A DNA stretch of 64,000 nucleotides from Rhizorhapis sp. SPR117 (lineage in GTDB: Bacteria; Pseudomonadota; Alphaproteobacteria; Sphingomonadales; Sphingomonadaceae). Where the stretch lies: positions 1-64,000 of the forward strand of contig NZ_JAKKIE010000010.1 of NCBI RefSeq assembly GCF_021742065.1, read 5' to 3'. The translations under genes and the position numbers were made by a program. The notes under the pieces are model-generated. The model ran no database searches and had not been told where the DNA came from. It saw nothing but the letters and a program-made list of their open reading frames with translations. Below are positions 33,578 to 42,152 of the stretch, one piece after another (within the stretch, counting starts at the first letter, position 1; every line of letters begins with the position of its first letter).

Positions 33578-34393
33578 ATGTCGGCCTTCCGGGACATGAA
33601 TATATCAGGGGCAGAGCGCGGTAGCCGCGTCACCAATGCTATTGCCATGGCCAGTCGGCGGACAGGGGTGGATTTTAATTATCTGTTCAACCAGGCAAAG
33701 ATTGAAAGCAGTCTGAATCCCGATGCTCGGGCCAGCACATCCAGCGCGACCGGCCTGTATCAGTTCATTGACCAAAGCTGGCTGGGCGTCATCAACGACC
33801 ATGGTGAAGAACATGGCTTGGGTTGGGCATCCAGCGCCATCGGCAAGAGCAGTAACGGTCGCTATTATGTCAGCGATCCGGCGGTCCGCCAGCAAATCCT
33901 GGACCTTCGCACCCACCCCGAAATCGCGTCCGTCATGGCGGCTGAACATGCCGCCGACAATCAGGCGACGCTTGAAGGCCAGCTTAGCCGCGAAGTCACC
34001 TCCACCGATCTCTATCTCGCCCATTTTCTGGGTGTTGGCGGCGCTGCGAAATTCCTGCGCGCCCACGATCAAAATCCCGGTGCATCTGCCGCATCAGTCA
34101 TGCCTGCGGCTGCGGCGGCCAATCGTTGGGTTTTTTATGATCGCAACGGTGCACCGCGCAGTCTTGCCGAAGTACGCCAGCGCTTTGCCGAAAAACTGGG
34201 TGGGGAGGGCGATGTCTTGCCCTCATCGCGCGGATCAGGATTGCCCGCTCTGGCCGAAAACAAGCAGGTTCAGCCTGCCGACTATGTCCGGATTGAAACG
34301 GCGCGGCTTGAAAACCGGACCTATCCGACGACCGCGCCGCAGCCAGACACGGCGCGGCTTGCCTATTTGATGCTTGCGACTTTTGGAAGGTAA
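33578..34393 (+). CDS. flagellar-locus lytic transglycosylase (SLT domain)
   Basis: Protein of about 271 aa. The SLT-like lysozyme fold is seen as VDFNYLFNQAKIESSLNPDA (catalytic Glu in KIESS) followed by STSSATGLYQFIDQSWLGVI, a GLxQF-type motif. The C-terminal part is variable. No signal peptide is evident. It precedes flhA in one operon and may open peptidoglycan for rod passage, replacing the hydrolase domain missing from FlgJ, as SltF does in Rhodobacter. ATG 33578 has GGGGA upstream; ATG 33545 is an alternative. Confidence 0.85.
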   Translation: MSAFRDMNISGAERGSRVTNAIAMASRRTGVDFNYLFNQAKIESSLNPDARASTSSATGLYQFIDQSWLGVINDHGEEHGLGWASSAIGKSSNGRYYVSDPAVRQQILDLRTHPEIASVMAAEHAADNQATLEGQLSREVTSTDLYLAHFLGVGGAAKFLRAHDQNPGASAASVMPAAAAANRWVFYDRNGAPRSLAEVRQRFAEKLGGEGDVLPSSRGSGLPALAENKQVQPADYVRIETARLENRTYPTTAPQPDTARLAYLMLATFGR

Positions 34394-34400
34394 GCGCCTG

Positions 34401-36527
34401 ATGACACGCACTCAAGTGAACGGAAAATTGTGGGTTGGCGCGGCGAAGGGCGCAATCCTGCCGATGGCGACGCTGATGCTCGTCATGTTCATGGTCGTGC
34501 CTATTCCCGCTTTGGTCCTCGACATCGGTTTCATCACCAACATCATGATTTCGCTTGCGGTTTTGATGGTGGCTTTGAATGCGGCCAAGCCGCTGGATTT
34601 TTCCAGTTTTCCAACAGTTCTGCTGTTCGCGACGCTGTTGCGGCTGGCCCTGAACGTCGCATCGACCCGCGTGGTGCTGGTCGATGGGCATAATGGACCG
34701 GGCGCGGCGGGGCATGTCATCGAGGCATTCGGCAATTTCCTGATCGGCGGCGATTATGTCGTCGGCATTTTCGTCTTCGCCATTTTGATGATCATCAATC
34801 TGGTGGTCATAACCAAGGGCGCGGGTCGGGTATCGGAAGTGTCGGCCCGTTTCACCCTGGACGCCTTGCCGGGCAAGCAGATGGCGATCGACGCCGACCT
34901 GAACGCCGGTCTTGTCACCCCGGAAGAGGCGAAGGCGCGGCGTCAGGAAGTCGCCACAGAGGCGGATTTCTACGGCTCGATGGACGGCGCTTCCAAATTT
35001 GTGAAGGGCGATGCGGTCGCGGGCGTGCTGATCCTTGTGATCAATATTCTGGGCGGCATCATCCTTGGCACTGTCAGTCATGGCCTGTCATTGGGTGAGG
35101 CAGCGGAGGCCTATGTTTTGCTGGCCATCGGCGATGCCTTGGTGGCGCAGGTGCCCGCATTGCTGCTTTCCATTGCGGCGGCAGGGATCGTCACGCGCGT
35201 CAATTCGCCGCTCGATCTTTCAGGTCAAATCACCAGCCAGTTCGGATCAAGCAAGGCATGGACGCCTGTGGCGGGCATTCTCACCATCATGGGCCTGTTG
35301 CCCGGCATGCCGCACATGATCATCCTGCCGGCCGCCGGTGTCGCGGGCTTTGCCGCCTGGCGGTTGCGCCATGGCCCAGCTGCAACGGATGAGGCCGCGG
35401 TTGAAGAAACGCAGCCCGAAAATCCGGCACAGATCAACTGGGACGACGTATCCGACGGCGCGACGCTTGGCCTTGAAATCGGCTATGGCCTGATCGGCCT
35501 GGTTGATGAACGCAAGGGTGCGCCATTGATGGCGCGCATCACCGGCATCCGTCGTCAATTGTCCCGTGAGCTGGGCTTTGTCGTGCCCATGGTGCGGGTG
35601 AAGGACAATCTGGCGCTGGAACCCAATTGCTATCGCATCACCATAGCCGGCGTCATCGTCGGTGAGGATGAGATCTGGCCAGAGGATTTGCTGGCGCTCG
35701 ACAGCGGCGATCTGGAAAACGAAATTCCCGGACGCAAGGCAAAAGACCCGACCTTCGGTCTGGACGCAGTCTGGATTCCGAAGGACAAGCGCAGCGAAGC
35801 GGTGGTGGCGGGTTATACCGTTGTCGATCCGCCAACCGTGGTGGCGACGCATCTCAACCATCTGATCACACTGAATGCATCGCAGATGTTTGGCCTTGAT
35901 GAAGCCCGCAAGCTGCTCGACGCGCTGAAGGAAAAGGCGCCCCAGCTTGCCGAGGGCCTGACGCCCAACCCGCTTTCGCTCGCCGCCATTGCCGCTGCCT
36001 GTCGCTCGCTGCTGTCCGAGGGCGTGCCGTTGAAGGATTTCCGCCGCATTTGCGAGGCAATGATCGATGTTGCCGGACCCGATGTCAGTCCCGACCAACT
36101 GGTTGAGGGCGTGCGTCAGCGTATCGGGTCGCTCATCATTCAGAACCTCGTGCCGGTGAAGATGCCGCTGCCCGTCATCACGCTTGATGGTGATCTGGAA
36201 GCCATGCTGGCGCAGGCAATGCGTATTTCAGGCGCGGCGCAGCATCCGATTGAGCCTGCTCTGGCCAACCGCATTGTCGAGGCGGTCATGCATTCGGCCC
36301 GCCCGATCATGGGGCAGGCACGCAGTTTTGCAATCGTGACTTCGCCAGTTGCAAGGCGGGCACTGGCCCGTCTGTTCAAACCGCATTTGCCCGAAACACC
36401 GGTGCTGTCCTTCCTGGAAATCCCGGACAGCAAGCCGGTCGAAGTCGTCGCCGTCGTCGGGGGAGAGGCTTCGGCCACCCGACGCGAAAACAAGGCGCAG
36501 TCATTCTCACCTGAAAAAACAAACTGA
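34401..36527 (+). CDS. flhA: flagellar export gate protein FlhA
   Basis: Large export-gate protein of 708 aa. It has eight N-terminal helices (MATLMLVMFMVVPIPALVLD..., LLFATLLRLALNVASTRVVL) with the FHIPEP-type signature SARFTLDALPGKQMAIDADL and NAGLVTPEEAKARR. The cytoplasmic domain has EIGYGLIGLVDE and WIPKDKRSEAVVAGYTVVDP with ATHLNHLI. It binds substrates and chaperones. ATG 34401 has GGAAGG upstream. fliA follows 18 bp later. Confidence 0.96.
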   Translation: MTRTQVNGKLWVGAAKGAILPMATLMLVMFMVVPIPALVLDIGFITNIMISLAVLMVALNAAKPLDFSSFPTVLLFATLLRLALNVASTRVVLVDGHNGPGAAGHVIEAFGNFLIGGDYVVGIFVFAILMIINLVVITKGAGRVSEVSARFTLDALPGKQMAIDADLNAGLVTPEEAKARRQEVATEADFYGSMDGASKFVKGDAVAGVLILVINILGGIILGTVSHGLSLGEAAEAYVLLAIGDALVAQVPALLLSIAAAGIVTRVNSPLDLSGQITSQFGSSKAWTPVAGILTIMGLLPGMPHMIILPAAGVAGFAAWRLRHGPAATDEAAVEETQPENPAQINWDDVSDGATLGLEIGYGLIGLVDERKGAPLMARITGIRRQLSRELGFVVPMVRVKDNLALEPNCYRITIAGVIVGEDEIWPEDLLALDSGDLENEIPGRKAKDPTFGLDAVWIPKDKRSEAVVAGYTVVDPPTVVATHLNHLITLNASQMFGLDEARKLLDALKEKAPQLAEGLTPNPLSLAAIAAACRSLLSEGVPLKDFRRICEAMIDVAGPDVSPDQLVEGVRQRIGSLIIQNLVPVKMPLPVITLDGDLEAMLAQAMRISGAAQHPIEPALANRIVEAVMHSARPIMGQARSFAIVTSPVARRALARLFKPHLPETPVLSFLEIPDSKPVEVVAVVGGEASATRRENKAQSFSPEKTN

Positions 36528-36545
36528 AGTCGGGGGACGTAAACG

Positions 36546-37283
36546 ATGATTATGCAAGACATAAAGGCACAGGAAACCGGACTCACTTATGGTCGCCGCG
36601 CCACAGCGGTGACGCCCGAAGCGCTGGCCCGTAAATATATGCCATTGGTGCGCAAAATCGGTTGGCACGTTCATGGCCGCGTTTCGAACGCCATCGACAT
36701 AGAGGATTTGCTGCAGATCGGCATGGTTGCTCTGGTCGAGGCGGCGAACAGTTTTGAAGATCGCGGCTTTGGTTTTGCCAGCTATGCCCAGATGCGCATT
36801 CGCGGCGCGATGATCGACCACTTGCGGCGTCACGCCACGATCTGCCGATCGGCCATGGCGCGCCGCAAGCAATTGTCCGCTGCGCGCGGCAGGTTGGAAC
36901 AACGGCTGGGCCGCATACCGACCGATGCGGAAATGTCCACAGAGATGGGGCTGGCGCCCGCCGAATATCGCCAGATCGTCGATAGCAGCGAAATCGCCCA
37001 GCATCAGAGCATGGACGAAGTCTATTCCGATCAGAATATGTGGTTTGCCGATGTCGAGGACCGCGCCGATGACGTGCTGGAACGCGAAGGCCTGAAAGGG
37101 GCGATAGCGGAAGGCATTGGCCAGTTGCCCGAGCGCGAGGCAATGGTGTTGCAACTCTACTTCGTTGAGGAAATGAATCTGGAGGAAATTGGCCAGACGC
37201 TAGACATCGGCGCGGCCCGGGTGTGCCAGATCAAGAAAGCCGCCCTTGCAAAATTGCGCGGCATGTTGAGCGAATGGGACTAA
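36546..37283 (+). CDS. fliA: flagellar sigma factor FliA (sigma28)
   Basis: Sigma factor of 245 aa. Region 2: YMPLVRKIGWHVHGRVSNAI with DIEDLLQIGMVALVEAANSF and FASYAQMRIRGAMIDHLRRH. Region 3: ARGRLEQRLGRIPTDAEMST. Region 4: LPEREAMVLQLYFVEEMNLE with IGQTLDIGAARVCQIKKAAL. This layout is typical of FliA/WhiG sigma factors, without region 1.1. It should direct flagellin and motor genes, whose upstream DNA carries FliA-like boxes. A strong terminator follows. Confidence 0.95.
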   Translation: MIMQDIKAQETGLTYGRRATAVTPEALARKYMPLVRKIGWHVHGRVSNAIDIEDLLQIGMVALVEAANSFEDRGFGFASYAQMRIRGAMIDHLRRHATICRSAMARRKQLSAARGRLEQRLGRIPTDAEMSTEMGLAPAEYRQIVDSSEIAQHQSMDEVYSDQNMWFADVEDRADDVLEREGLKGAIAEGIGQLPEREAMVLQLYFVEEMNLEEIGQTLDIGAARVCQIKKAALAKLRGMLSEWD

Positions 37284-37319
37284 CTCTCTTCCCTTCGTTT
37301 CCCGAATTGATTGACTTGG

Positions 37320-37343
37320 CCCCGGTTTTCCGGGGTCTTTTTT
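37320..37343 (+). terminator. terminator after fliA
   Basis: CCCCGG-TTTT-CCGGGG stem-loop followed by TCTTTTTT, a strong intrinsic terminator that separates the flagellar operon from the CDF gene. Confidence 0.88.
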
Positions 37344-37416
37344 GTCGGTTCATGTCCTAGCATTACCTGCGCCCCGGCTGATACACGTACAGCAATGCAA
37401 TTTATTGGTCGGGATA

Positions 37417-38337
37417 ATGTACGGACATCATAACCACGGACCGCAAGGCCACAGCCACGCCCCTGCCGATTTCGGGCGGGCATTTGCTATTGGTATCATT
37501 CTGAATATCAGCTTTGTCGCGGTTGAGACCGTTTACGGCCTGATGGCGGGATCAATGGCGCTATTGGCCGATGCCGGACATAATCTTTCGGATGTGTTGG
37601 GTCTTGTCATTGCCTGGGCGGGGGTCGGCCTGGCCAAGCGGAGGCCGTCGCGACGCTTTACTTATGGACTGCGCGGGTCAACGATCCTTTCTGCGCTATT
37701 CAATGGCCTGCTGTTGCTCGTCGCGGTCGGGGCTATTGCTTATGGAGCCATTGGTCGGCTGGGTGCGCCGCAGCCCGTGGCGGGTGGCACGGTGATCGTG
37801 GTCGCTGGCATCGGCATCGTCATCAACACTGCGACTGCCTTGCTGTTCGTGCGAGGCCGCAAAGGCGACCTTAATATTCGCGGGGCATTCCTCCATATGG
37901 CCGCGGATGCCGCTGTGTCGCTGGGCGTGGTCGTTGGCGCTCTGGCAATGATAGCGACGGGCGCATACTGGATCGACCCGGTCATAAGCCTTGTCATCGC
38001 GGCCATCATCCTTTGGAATACCTGGGGTTTGCTGATGAGTTCGATAAAGATGTCACTTGCCGCGGTTCCACCGGGCATAGATCCTGAAGCGGTGGAAGCA
38101 TCGTTGGTCGCGCTTCCCGGCGTGACGCATGTTCACGATCTGCACATCTGGCCAATGAGCACGACCCAAACGCTTTTGACAGTGCATCTGGTGATGCCCG
38201 ATGGCCATCCAGGCGACGCTTTCCTGTTCGATGTGCAGAACCGGCTGGCCCATGACTTTCATATTGATCATGCGACGATTCAGATCGAACTCAGCGACGC
38301 GGGGGATTGCCAGTTGCATCCGGCGTGCGACGTCTGA
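37417..38337 (+). CDS. cation diffusion facilitator (CDF) metal efflux protein
   Basis: Inner-membrane metal/H+ antiporter of 306 aa. It starts with a His-rich stretch (MYGHHNHGPQGHSHAP), then six helices. TM2 contains SMALLADAGHNLSDVLGLVI with the metal-site pattern HxxxD, and TM5 contains HMAADAAVSLGVVVGALAM with HxxxD-like residues. The C-terminal cytoplasmic domain (LPGVTHVHDLHIWPMSTTQT) binds metal. Zn, Co or Cd export is typical of this CzcD-like group. ATG 37417 follows GTCGGGA. It is an unrelated gene within the flagellar locus. Confidence 0.92.
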   Translation: MYGHHNHGPQGHSHAPADFGRAFAIGIILNISFVAVETVYGLMAGSMALLADAGHNLSDVLGLVIAWAGVGLAKRRPSRRFTYGLRGSTILSALFNGLLLLVAVGAIAYGAIGRLGAPQPVAGGTVIVVAGIGIVINTATALLFVRGRKGDLNIRGAFLHMAADAAVSLGVVVGALAMIATGAYWIDPVISLVIAAIILWNTWGLLMSSIKMSLAAVPPGIDPEAVEASLVALPGVTHVHDLHIWPMSTTQTLLTVHLVMPDGHPGDAFLFDVQNRLAHDFHIDHATIQIELSDAGDCQLHPACDV

Positions 38338-38348
38338 GCAAATCTCTC

Positions 38349-38619
38349 TAGGGTCAGGACCCATGAATTGCGAGGTCGAGATGGAGACGGGAAAGGCCAT
38401 TGGAAGGGAGGGCGTGCAGCCAGCTATCGGTGATAGCTGGCAATCGGTCGACCGCGCCAATGGTCTTTCCCGTCCCACCCCGAAGGGGCATGATTGTCCG
38501 GGCGCTGTGGTTCGTCGAACCGCTCAACCGGGCAATAGTGCCCGCTTCTCGCGCCTCTCCTCCCACAGCATCCCGGACAATCATGTCTCGATCCTCGTAA
38601 TTCATGGGTCCTGGCCCTA
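38349..38619. mobile_element. nested-palindrome MITE-like element with TA flanks
   Basis: Imperfect terminal inverted repeats of about 34 bp (38351-38384 and 38583-38617, starting GGGTCAGGACCCATGAATT) are flanked by TA on both sides. Inside are two large arms. Arm A pairs 38386-38403 with 38457-38474 (17 of 18) and is tipped by CCAGCTATC-GGT-GATAGCTGG. Arm B pairs CATGATTGTCCGGG (38489-38502) with 38572-38585, then GCTGTGG with CCACAGC, and holds smaller hairpins. No ORF spans it. A non-autonomous element moved by a TA-targeting (IS630/mariner-like) transposase is the best reading; a structured RNA is possible. It lies 11 bp after the CDF gene. Confidence 0.7.
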
Positions 38620-38688
38620 AACGTGCGAAAGCCCCCGCCCTCTGCAAAGGACGGGGACTCGCGCGGATACCCCTTTCGGGGATTGGAA

Positions 38689-38728
38689 GACCCCCGGGAC
38701 GTTGGGGACACAAGGCGCCCCGGGGGTC
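38689..38728 (-). terminator. GC-rich hairpin downstream of flagellin 1
   Basis: GACCCCCGGG pairs with CCCGGGGGTC around a 20-nt loop, about 62 nt past the flagellin 1 stop on the minus strand. A second GC-rich stem (about 38635-38657) follows. T-runs are weak, so this may be a Rho-independent-like or 3'-protecting structure. Confidence 0.5.
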
Positions 38729-38790
38729 ATTTGATCGGCAAAGGTGGACCAATACCTCAGTCGATCAAGTCTGTTTTCTTCAACCGATCC

Positions 38791-39606
38791 TTAGCGGATC
38801 AGGCTGAGTACACCCTGCTGGCTCTGGTTGGCCTGTGCCAACATTGCCGTGGAGGCCTGGCTCAGGATCTGTGACTTCGCCATTTCGGTCGTTTCCGACG
38901 AGAAATCGACGTCTTCGATCCGCGAGCGGGCTTCGGTCAGGTTGGTCGCCTGCGATGTCAGGTTGGTGATGGCCGAGGCCAGTCGATTCTGCGAAGCACC
39001 CAGGCTTGCACGGCTTTCGCTGATCGTGCCGATCGCGGTGTCGAGCAGCCCAAGGGCGGTCGTTGCGCCGGCCTGGGTTGACAGATCGACGGCAGCGATC
39101 GCGAGGGTGGCGGTCGTGGAGTCGGTCAAAGTGATGTCGATCGTCTGGCCGGAAGCTGAACCTGCCTGAATGGTGACAGTTGCCTGCGAACCATCGAGCA
39201 GATTGACGCCGTTGAACGAGGTGTTCGCTGCAATGTCGTCGATCTGGGCAAGAAGTTCGGTGGATTCGGTGTTGATCGAAGTGCGATCATCGGTGGACAA
39301 GGTGCCGTTGGCAGACTGGACGGCCAGTTCGCGAACGCGCTGTACCAGGTTGCTGATTTCACCCATGGCGCTGTCGGCGGTCTGGGCCAGTGAGATACCG
39401 TCGTTGGCGTTGCGAACTGCCTGCTGCATGCCCTTGATCTGGGCTGTCATTTTGCTGGCGATGGCAAGACCTGCGGCGTCGTCGGCTGCGCCATTGATGC
39501 GCTTACCTGTGGAAAGGCGCTCCATGGATTTCTGCAAACCCATCGATGCGCTGGAGGATGCGGTACCCGCACGGATTGCGGCGACATTGGTTCCAATTAC
39601 AGTCAT
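38791..39606 (-). CDS. flagellin 1
   Basis: Filament protein of 271 aa with the conserved flagellin ends: N-terminal [40 protein letters not shown] and [21 protein letters not shown]-terminal [20 protein letters not shown] and [20 protein letters not shown] ending LSLIR. The middle is only about 90 residues, so there is no large surface domain. The same length as flagellin 2 (39686), which is clearly a paralogue. A weak sigma54-like box precedes it; it could also be read through from flagellin 2. Confidence 0.95.
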   Translation of the reverse strand: MTVIGTNVAAIRAGTASSSASMGLQKSMERLSTGKRINGAADDAAGLAIASKMTAQIKGMQQAVRNANDGISLAQTADSAMGEISNLVQRVRELAVQSANGTLSTDDRTSINTESTELLAQIDDIAANTSFNGVNLLDGSQATVTIQAGSASGQTIDITLTDSTTATLAIAAVDLSTQAGATTALGLLDTAIGTISESRASLGASQNRLASAITNLTSQATNLTEARSRIEDVDFSSETTEMAKSQILSQASTAMLAQANQSQQGVLSLIR

Positions 39607-39639
39607 ATCTAACTTCCTTCTTCATGGTGTAATGTCCCC

Positions 39640-39654
39640 GCAATTTTGGTGCTG
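39640..39654 (-). promoter_or_regulatory. weak sigma54-like box before flagellin 1
   Basis: CAGCACCAAAATTGC on the minus strand resembles TGGCAC-N5-TTGC but has CA for TG at the front, so one of the two key -24 G residues is lost. Its left end also forms an arm of the hairpin at 39648-39676, which alone could explain the similarity. Confidence 0.3.
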
Positions 39655-39676
39655 GACCGGGTCACGGCCCAGCACC
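39648..39676 (-). terminator. hairpin between the two flagellin genes
   Basis: GGTGCTGG / CCAGCACC perfect 8-bp stem, 10 nt after the flagellin 2 stop. No T-run follows on the minus strand, so read-through into flagellin 1 is likely. Confidence 0.45.
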
Positions 39677-39685
39677 GGTCGGTAA

Positions 39686-40501
39686 TTATTGGATAAGTTT
39701 CAGGACGCCCTGCTGGCTTTGATTGGCCTGGGCCAGCATGGCGGTCGACGCCTGGTTGAGAATCTGCGCCTTTGCGAGCGCAGTCGTCTCCGCCGAAAAG
39801 TCGACGTCTTCAATCCGCGACCTGGCTTCCGTCAGGTTGGTCATCGTGGATTGCAGATTGTTGATGGCCGATTCCAGGCGGTTCTGCGAAGCGCCCAGAC
39901 CGGCTCGGTTTTCGTTGATCGTAGTGATTGCGGTGTCGAGTGTCGTCAGGGCGGCGGTCGCACCGGCCTGTGTCGTCATGTCAATGCCGCCAACGGCGAG
40001 CGCCGTCGTGTCCGCACTGGCCAAGGTAATGTTGATGGTCTGACCGGCACTTGCACCCGACTGGATGCTGACAGTGCCCTGCGAGCCGTCAAGCAGGTTG
40101 ACGCCATTGAAAGAGGTGTTCGCCGCAATGTCGTCAATCTGGGCCAGCAATTCGGTGGCTTCGGTCTGGATGGACGTGCGATCATCGGTGGACATGGTGC
40201 CGTTGGCCGACTGGACGGACAATTCACGCAGCCGCTGTACCAGGTTGCTGATTTCACCCATCGCGCTGTCGGCGGTCTGGGCCAGCGATATGCCGTCATT
40301 CGCGTTGCGGATGGCAACGGTCATGCCCTTGATCTGCGACGTCATCTTGCTGGCGATCGCCATGCCTGCGGCGTCGTCCTTGGCGCTGTTGATGCGCTTG
40401 CCGGTCGACAGACGCTCCAGCGACATGGCGAGCGATATTTCCGCCCGGTTCGCGGCGCTGGCTGAGCGCATTGCAGATACGTTGGTTCCAATAACAGTCA
40501 T
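39686..40501 (-). CDS. flagellin 2
   Basis: Filament protein of 271 aa, equal in length and very similar at both ends to flagellin 1: [40 protein letters not shown], and C-terminal [20 protein letters not shown] with [17 protein letters not shown]. It differs mainly at residues 12-30 and in the middle. A good FliA-type promoter lies upstream, so it is probably the main, late-class flagellin. Confidence 0.95.
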   Translation of the reverse strand: MTVIGTNVSAMRSASAANRAEISLAMSLERLSTGKRINSAKDDAAGMAIASKMTSQIKGMTVAIRNANDGISLAQTADSAMGEISNLVQRLRELSVQSANGTMSTDDRTSIQTEATELLAQIDDIAANTSFNGVNLLDGSQGTVSIQSGASAGQTINITLASADTTALAVGGIDMTTQAGATAALTTLDTAITTINENRAGLGASQNRLESAINNLQSTMTNLTEARSRIEDVDFSAETTALAKAQILNQASTAMLAQANQSQQGVLKLIQ

Positions 40502-40573
40502 TTCAAAATTCCTTCCGCGCTAAAAACAAGAGATCGCTGGTTTGATTGCAGTCCGTTGCGGTCTCGATTGGGA

Positions 40574-40600
40574 ATAACGGCGGGCGTCAGAGGAACTTTA
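40574..40600 (-). promoter_or_regulatory. sigma28 (FliA) promoter of flagellin 2
   Basis: TAAAGTTC, 11 nt, GCCGTTAT on the minus strand; consensus TAAAGTTT-N11-GCCGATAA. Seven of eight and six of eight positions match. The leader to the ATG would be about 65 nt. Confidence 0.75.
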
Positions 40601-40658
40601 AATGCGCGTCAAAAAAATGTCGGAGGGGCGGTCAGTTCGTCAAAGTGCTGACGCGCAC

Positions 40659-40702
40659 GCGTCAGGCGAGCGTCGCGCCCGCGTCAGGCGAGCGTCGCGC
40701 CC
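40659..40702 (+). repeat. tandem 22-bp direct repeat upstream of a sigma54 promoter
   Basis: Two perfect 22-bp copies (40659-40680, 40681-40702), each beginning GCGTCAGGCGAGCG, and a related GCGTCA further away (about 40583 and 40605). They sit 57 nt before the -24 element at 40759, where enhancer sites for sigma54 activators are found. Binding by the adjacent activator is inferred. Confidence 0.6.
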
Positions 40703-40758
40703 GCGTATGGTGGCCAGGAAAAACGCCGAATTTTGTGCATTGAGGAGACCTCTGAAAC

Positions 40759-40773
40759 TGGCACGAACATTGC
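40759..40773 (+). promoter_or_regulatory. sigma54 promoter of the activator-fliE operon
   Basis: TGGCACGAACATTGC, then TTAA, is an ideal -24/-12 match. It lies 83 nt before the activator ATG and may drive the whole run to flhB. Together with 40502-40758 this 350-bp gap holds only regulatory signals. Confidence 0.88.
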
Positions 40774-40855
40774 TTAATTACCTTGGTTAGTCTTCTCCGG
40801 TGAGGTTCGCCGGGAAGGCGGGCGGGGGGTCCGCCAGAAAATTGTGGGGGCATTG

Positions 40856-42139
40856 ATGCAGCACGTTGAGCTGAGCGCGATAGTCAATGATCAAATTCCG
40901 ACGCTGGCGCCCTGGTTGAAGGGAGCCTTTTTCAATGTGGCTGTCTTTTCAGGAACGCCGCAGCCCGATCGCAAGGTCGTGCGGATATTGGCGTCTGACG
41001 AAATCGCATCGGCCACCCATCGCGACATATTGGTAGAGTGGGGTGATGGCGAACCGCAGCTTGTTCGGGCGCGGTCCGGCATGCCTGCCCGGATAAGGTT
41101 CAGCTTTGGTGACGCGGCGTTGGGCCATGCGCTGATTGCTGAACTGATCCGCCCAGCCTCGCACCCTGCCGTTGGCGAACCCGAGAGTGCGCGGTTGATG
41201 CAAATCGCCACGCGGATCGCGCAAAGTGACGCGACGGTGCTCATTCAGGGGGACACGGGCACGGGCAAGGAAGGAATGGCCCGCTTCGTCCATGCCAGCA
41301 GCAACCGGGCGGACAAGGATTTCATCGCCGTCAATTGCGCCGCTCTACCTGAATCGATGATGGAGGCCATGCTCTTTGGTCATCGCAAGGGTGCGTTCAC
41401 CGGCGCGTCGGCTTCGTCAGACGGTCTGTTTCAGGCAGCCGATGGCGGCACATTGTTTCTTGACGAAATTGCCGAACTGCCGCTTGCCCTTCAGGCCAAG
41501 TTGCTTCGCGCGCTTCAGGAAGGCGAAGTGCTGCCCGTTGGTGCGACCCATGCCGTGCCTGTCAACGTCCGCGTCATTGCCGCCGGCAACCGCGACCTTG
41601 CCGCGCTGTGCGATCAGGGCGGGTTCCGGTCTGACCTGTACTGGCGCCTGAATGTGATGCCGCTCAATCTGAAACCGCTTGCCGAACGCCGGCAGGACGT
41701 GCGTGCTATCACTGCGGCTTTGCTGTTGCGCCAGCAGGCCGGTGACGCTTCGTTTGTGTGGCCCACGGCGCGGGCGCTGGAAAAGCTGATGACGCATCGC
41801 TGGCCGGGCAATGCCCGTGAACTGGCCAATGTGTTGCAACGTGCGCTTGTCCTGCGGGACGGCGAGCGGATCGAGGCGGACGACCTTCACTTTGCTGGCG
41901 CACCAGTTCCTGCAAGCGAACCGGCTGCGGTTCCGGCACAGGTACATCAGGCCCCGGCGTTCTGGTCATCGGAGGCTGCAACACTGCAAGATGTGGCGCG
42001 TGCGTCGGCATTCGACCGGATTCGGACCGTCCTTGACGAAGTGAACGGCCACCGCGCCCATGCGGCACGCAAGCTGGGCATTTCCGAACGGACCTTGCGC
42101 TACCGCCTCGCGGAAATCCGCGAGCGGGCGGCGGCATGA
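40856..42139 (+). CDS. sigma54-dependent flagellar transcription activator (FlbD/FleQ-like)
   Basis: Enhancer-binding protein of 427 aa. The central AAA+ domain has Walker A GDTGTGKE, the sigma54-contact loop GAFTGA, Walker B GGTLFLDEIAE, and the R-finger region GGFRSDLYWRLNVMPLNLKP. A Fis-type helix-turn-helix ends the protein (AHAARKLGISERTLRYRLAE). The N-terminal 120 residues have no receiver Asp pattern, unlike NtrC or classical FlbD. It probably activates the sigma54 promoters of this locus. It has its own such promoter, so feedback is likely. ATG 40856 follows a GGGGG run; GTG 40844 is the alternative. Confidence 0.92.
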   Translation: MQHVELSAIVNDQIPTLAPWLKGAFFNVAVFSGTPQPDRKVVRILASDEIASATHRDILVEWGDGEPQLVRARSGMPARIRFSFGDAALGHALIAELIRPASHPAVGEPESARLMQIATRIAQSDATVLIQGDTGTGKEGMARFVHASSNRADKDFIAVNCAALPESMMEAMLFGHRKGAFTGASASSDGLFQAADGGTLFLDEIAELPLALQAKLLRALQEGEVLPVGATHAVPVNVRVIAAGNRDLAALCDQGGFRSDLYWRLNVMPLNLKPLAERRQDVRAITAALLLRQQAGDASFVWPTARALEKLMTHRWPGNARELANVLQRALVLRDGERIEADDLHFAGAPVPASEPAAVPAQVHQAPAFWSSEAATLQDVARASAFDRIRTVLDEVNGHRAHAARKLGISERTLRYRLAEIRERAAA

Positions 42140-42152
42140 CGGGAGCTGAGCG

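Noticed and set aside
38349..38619. CRISPR array
   Set aside because: The repeats are inverted and nested, not direct and evenly spaced, and no cas genes are nearby. No CRISPR array was seen elsewhere in the window.
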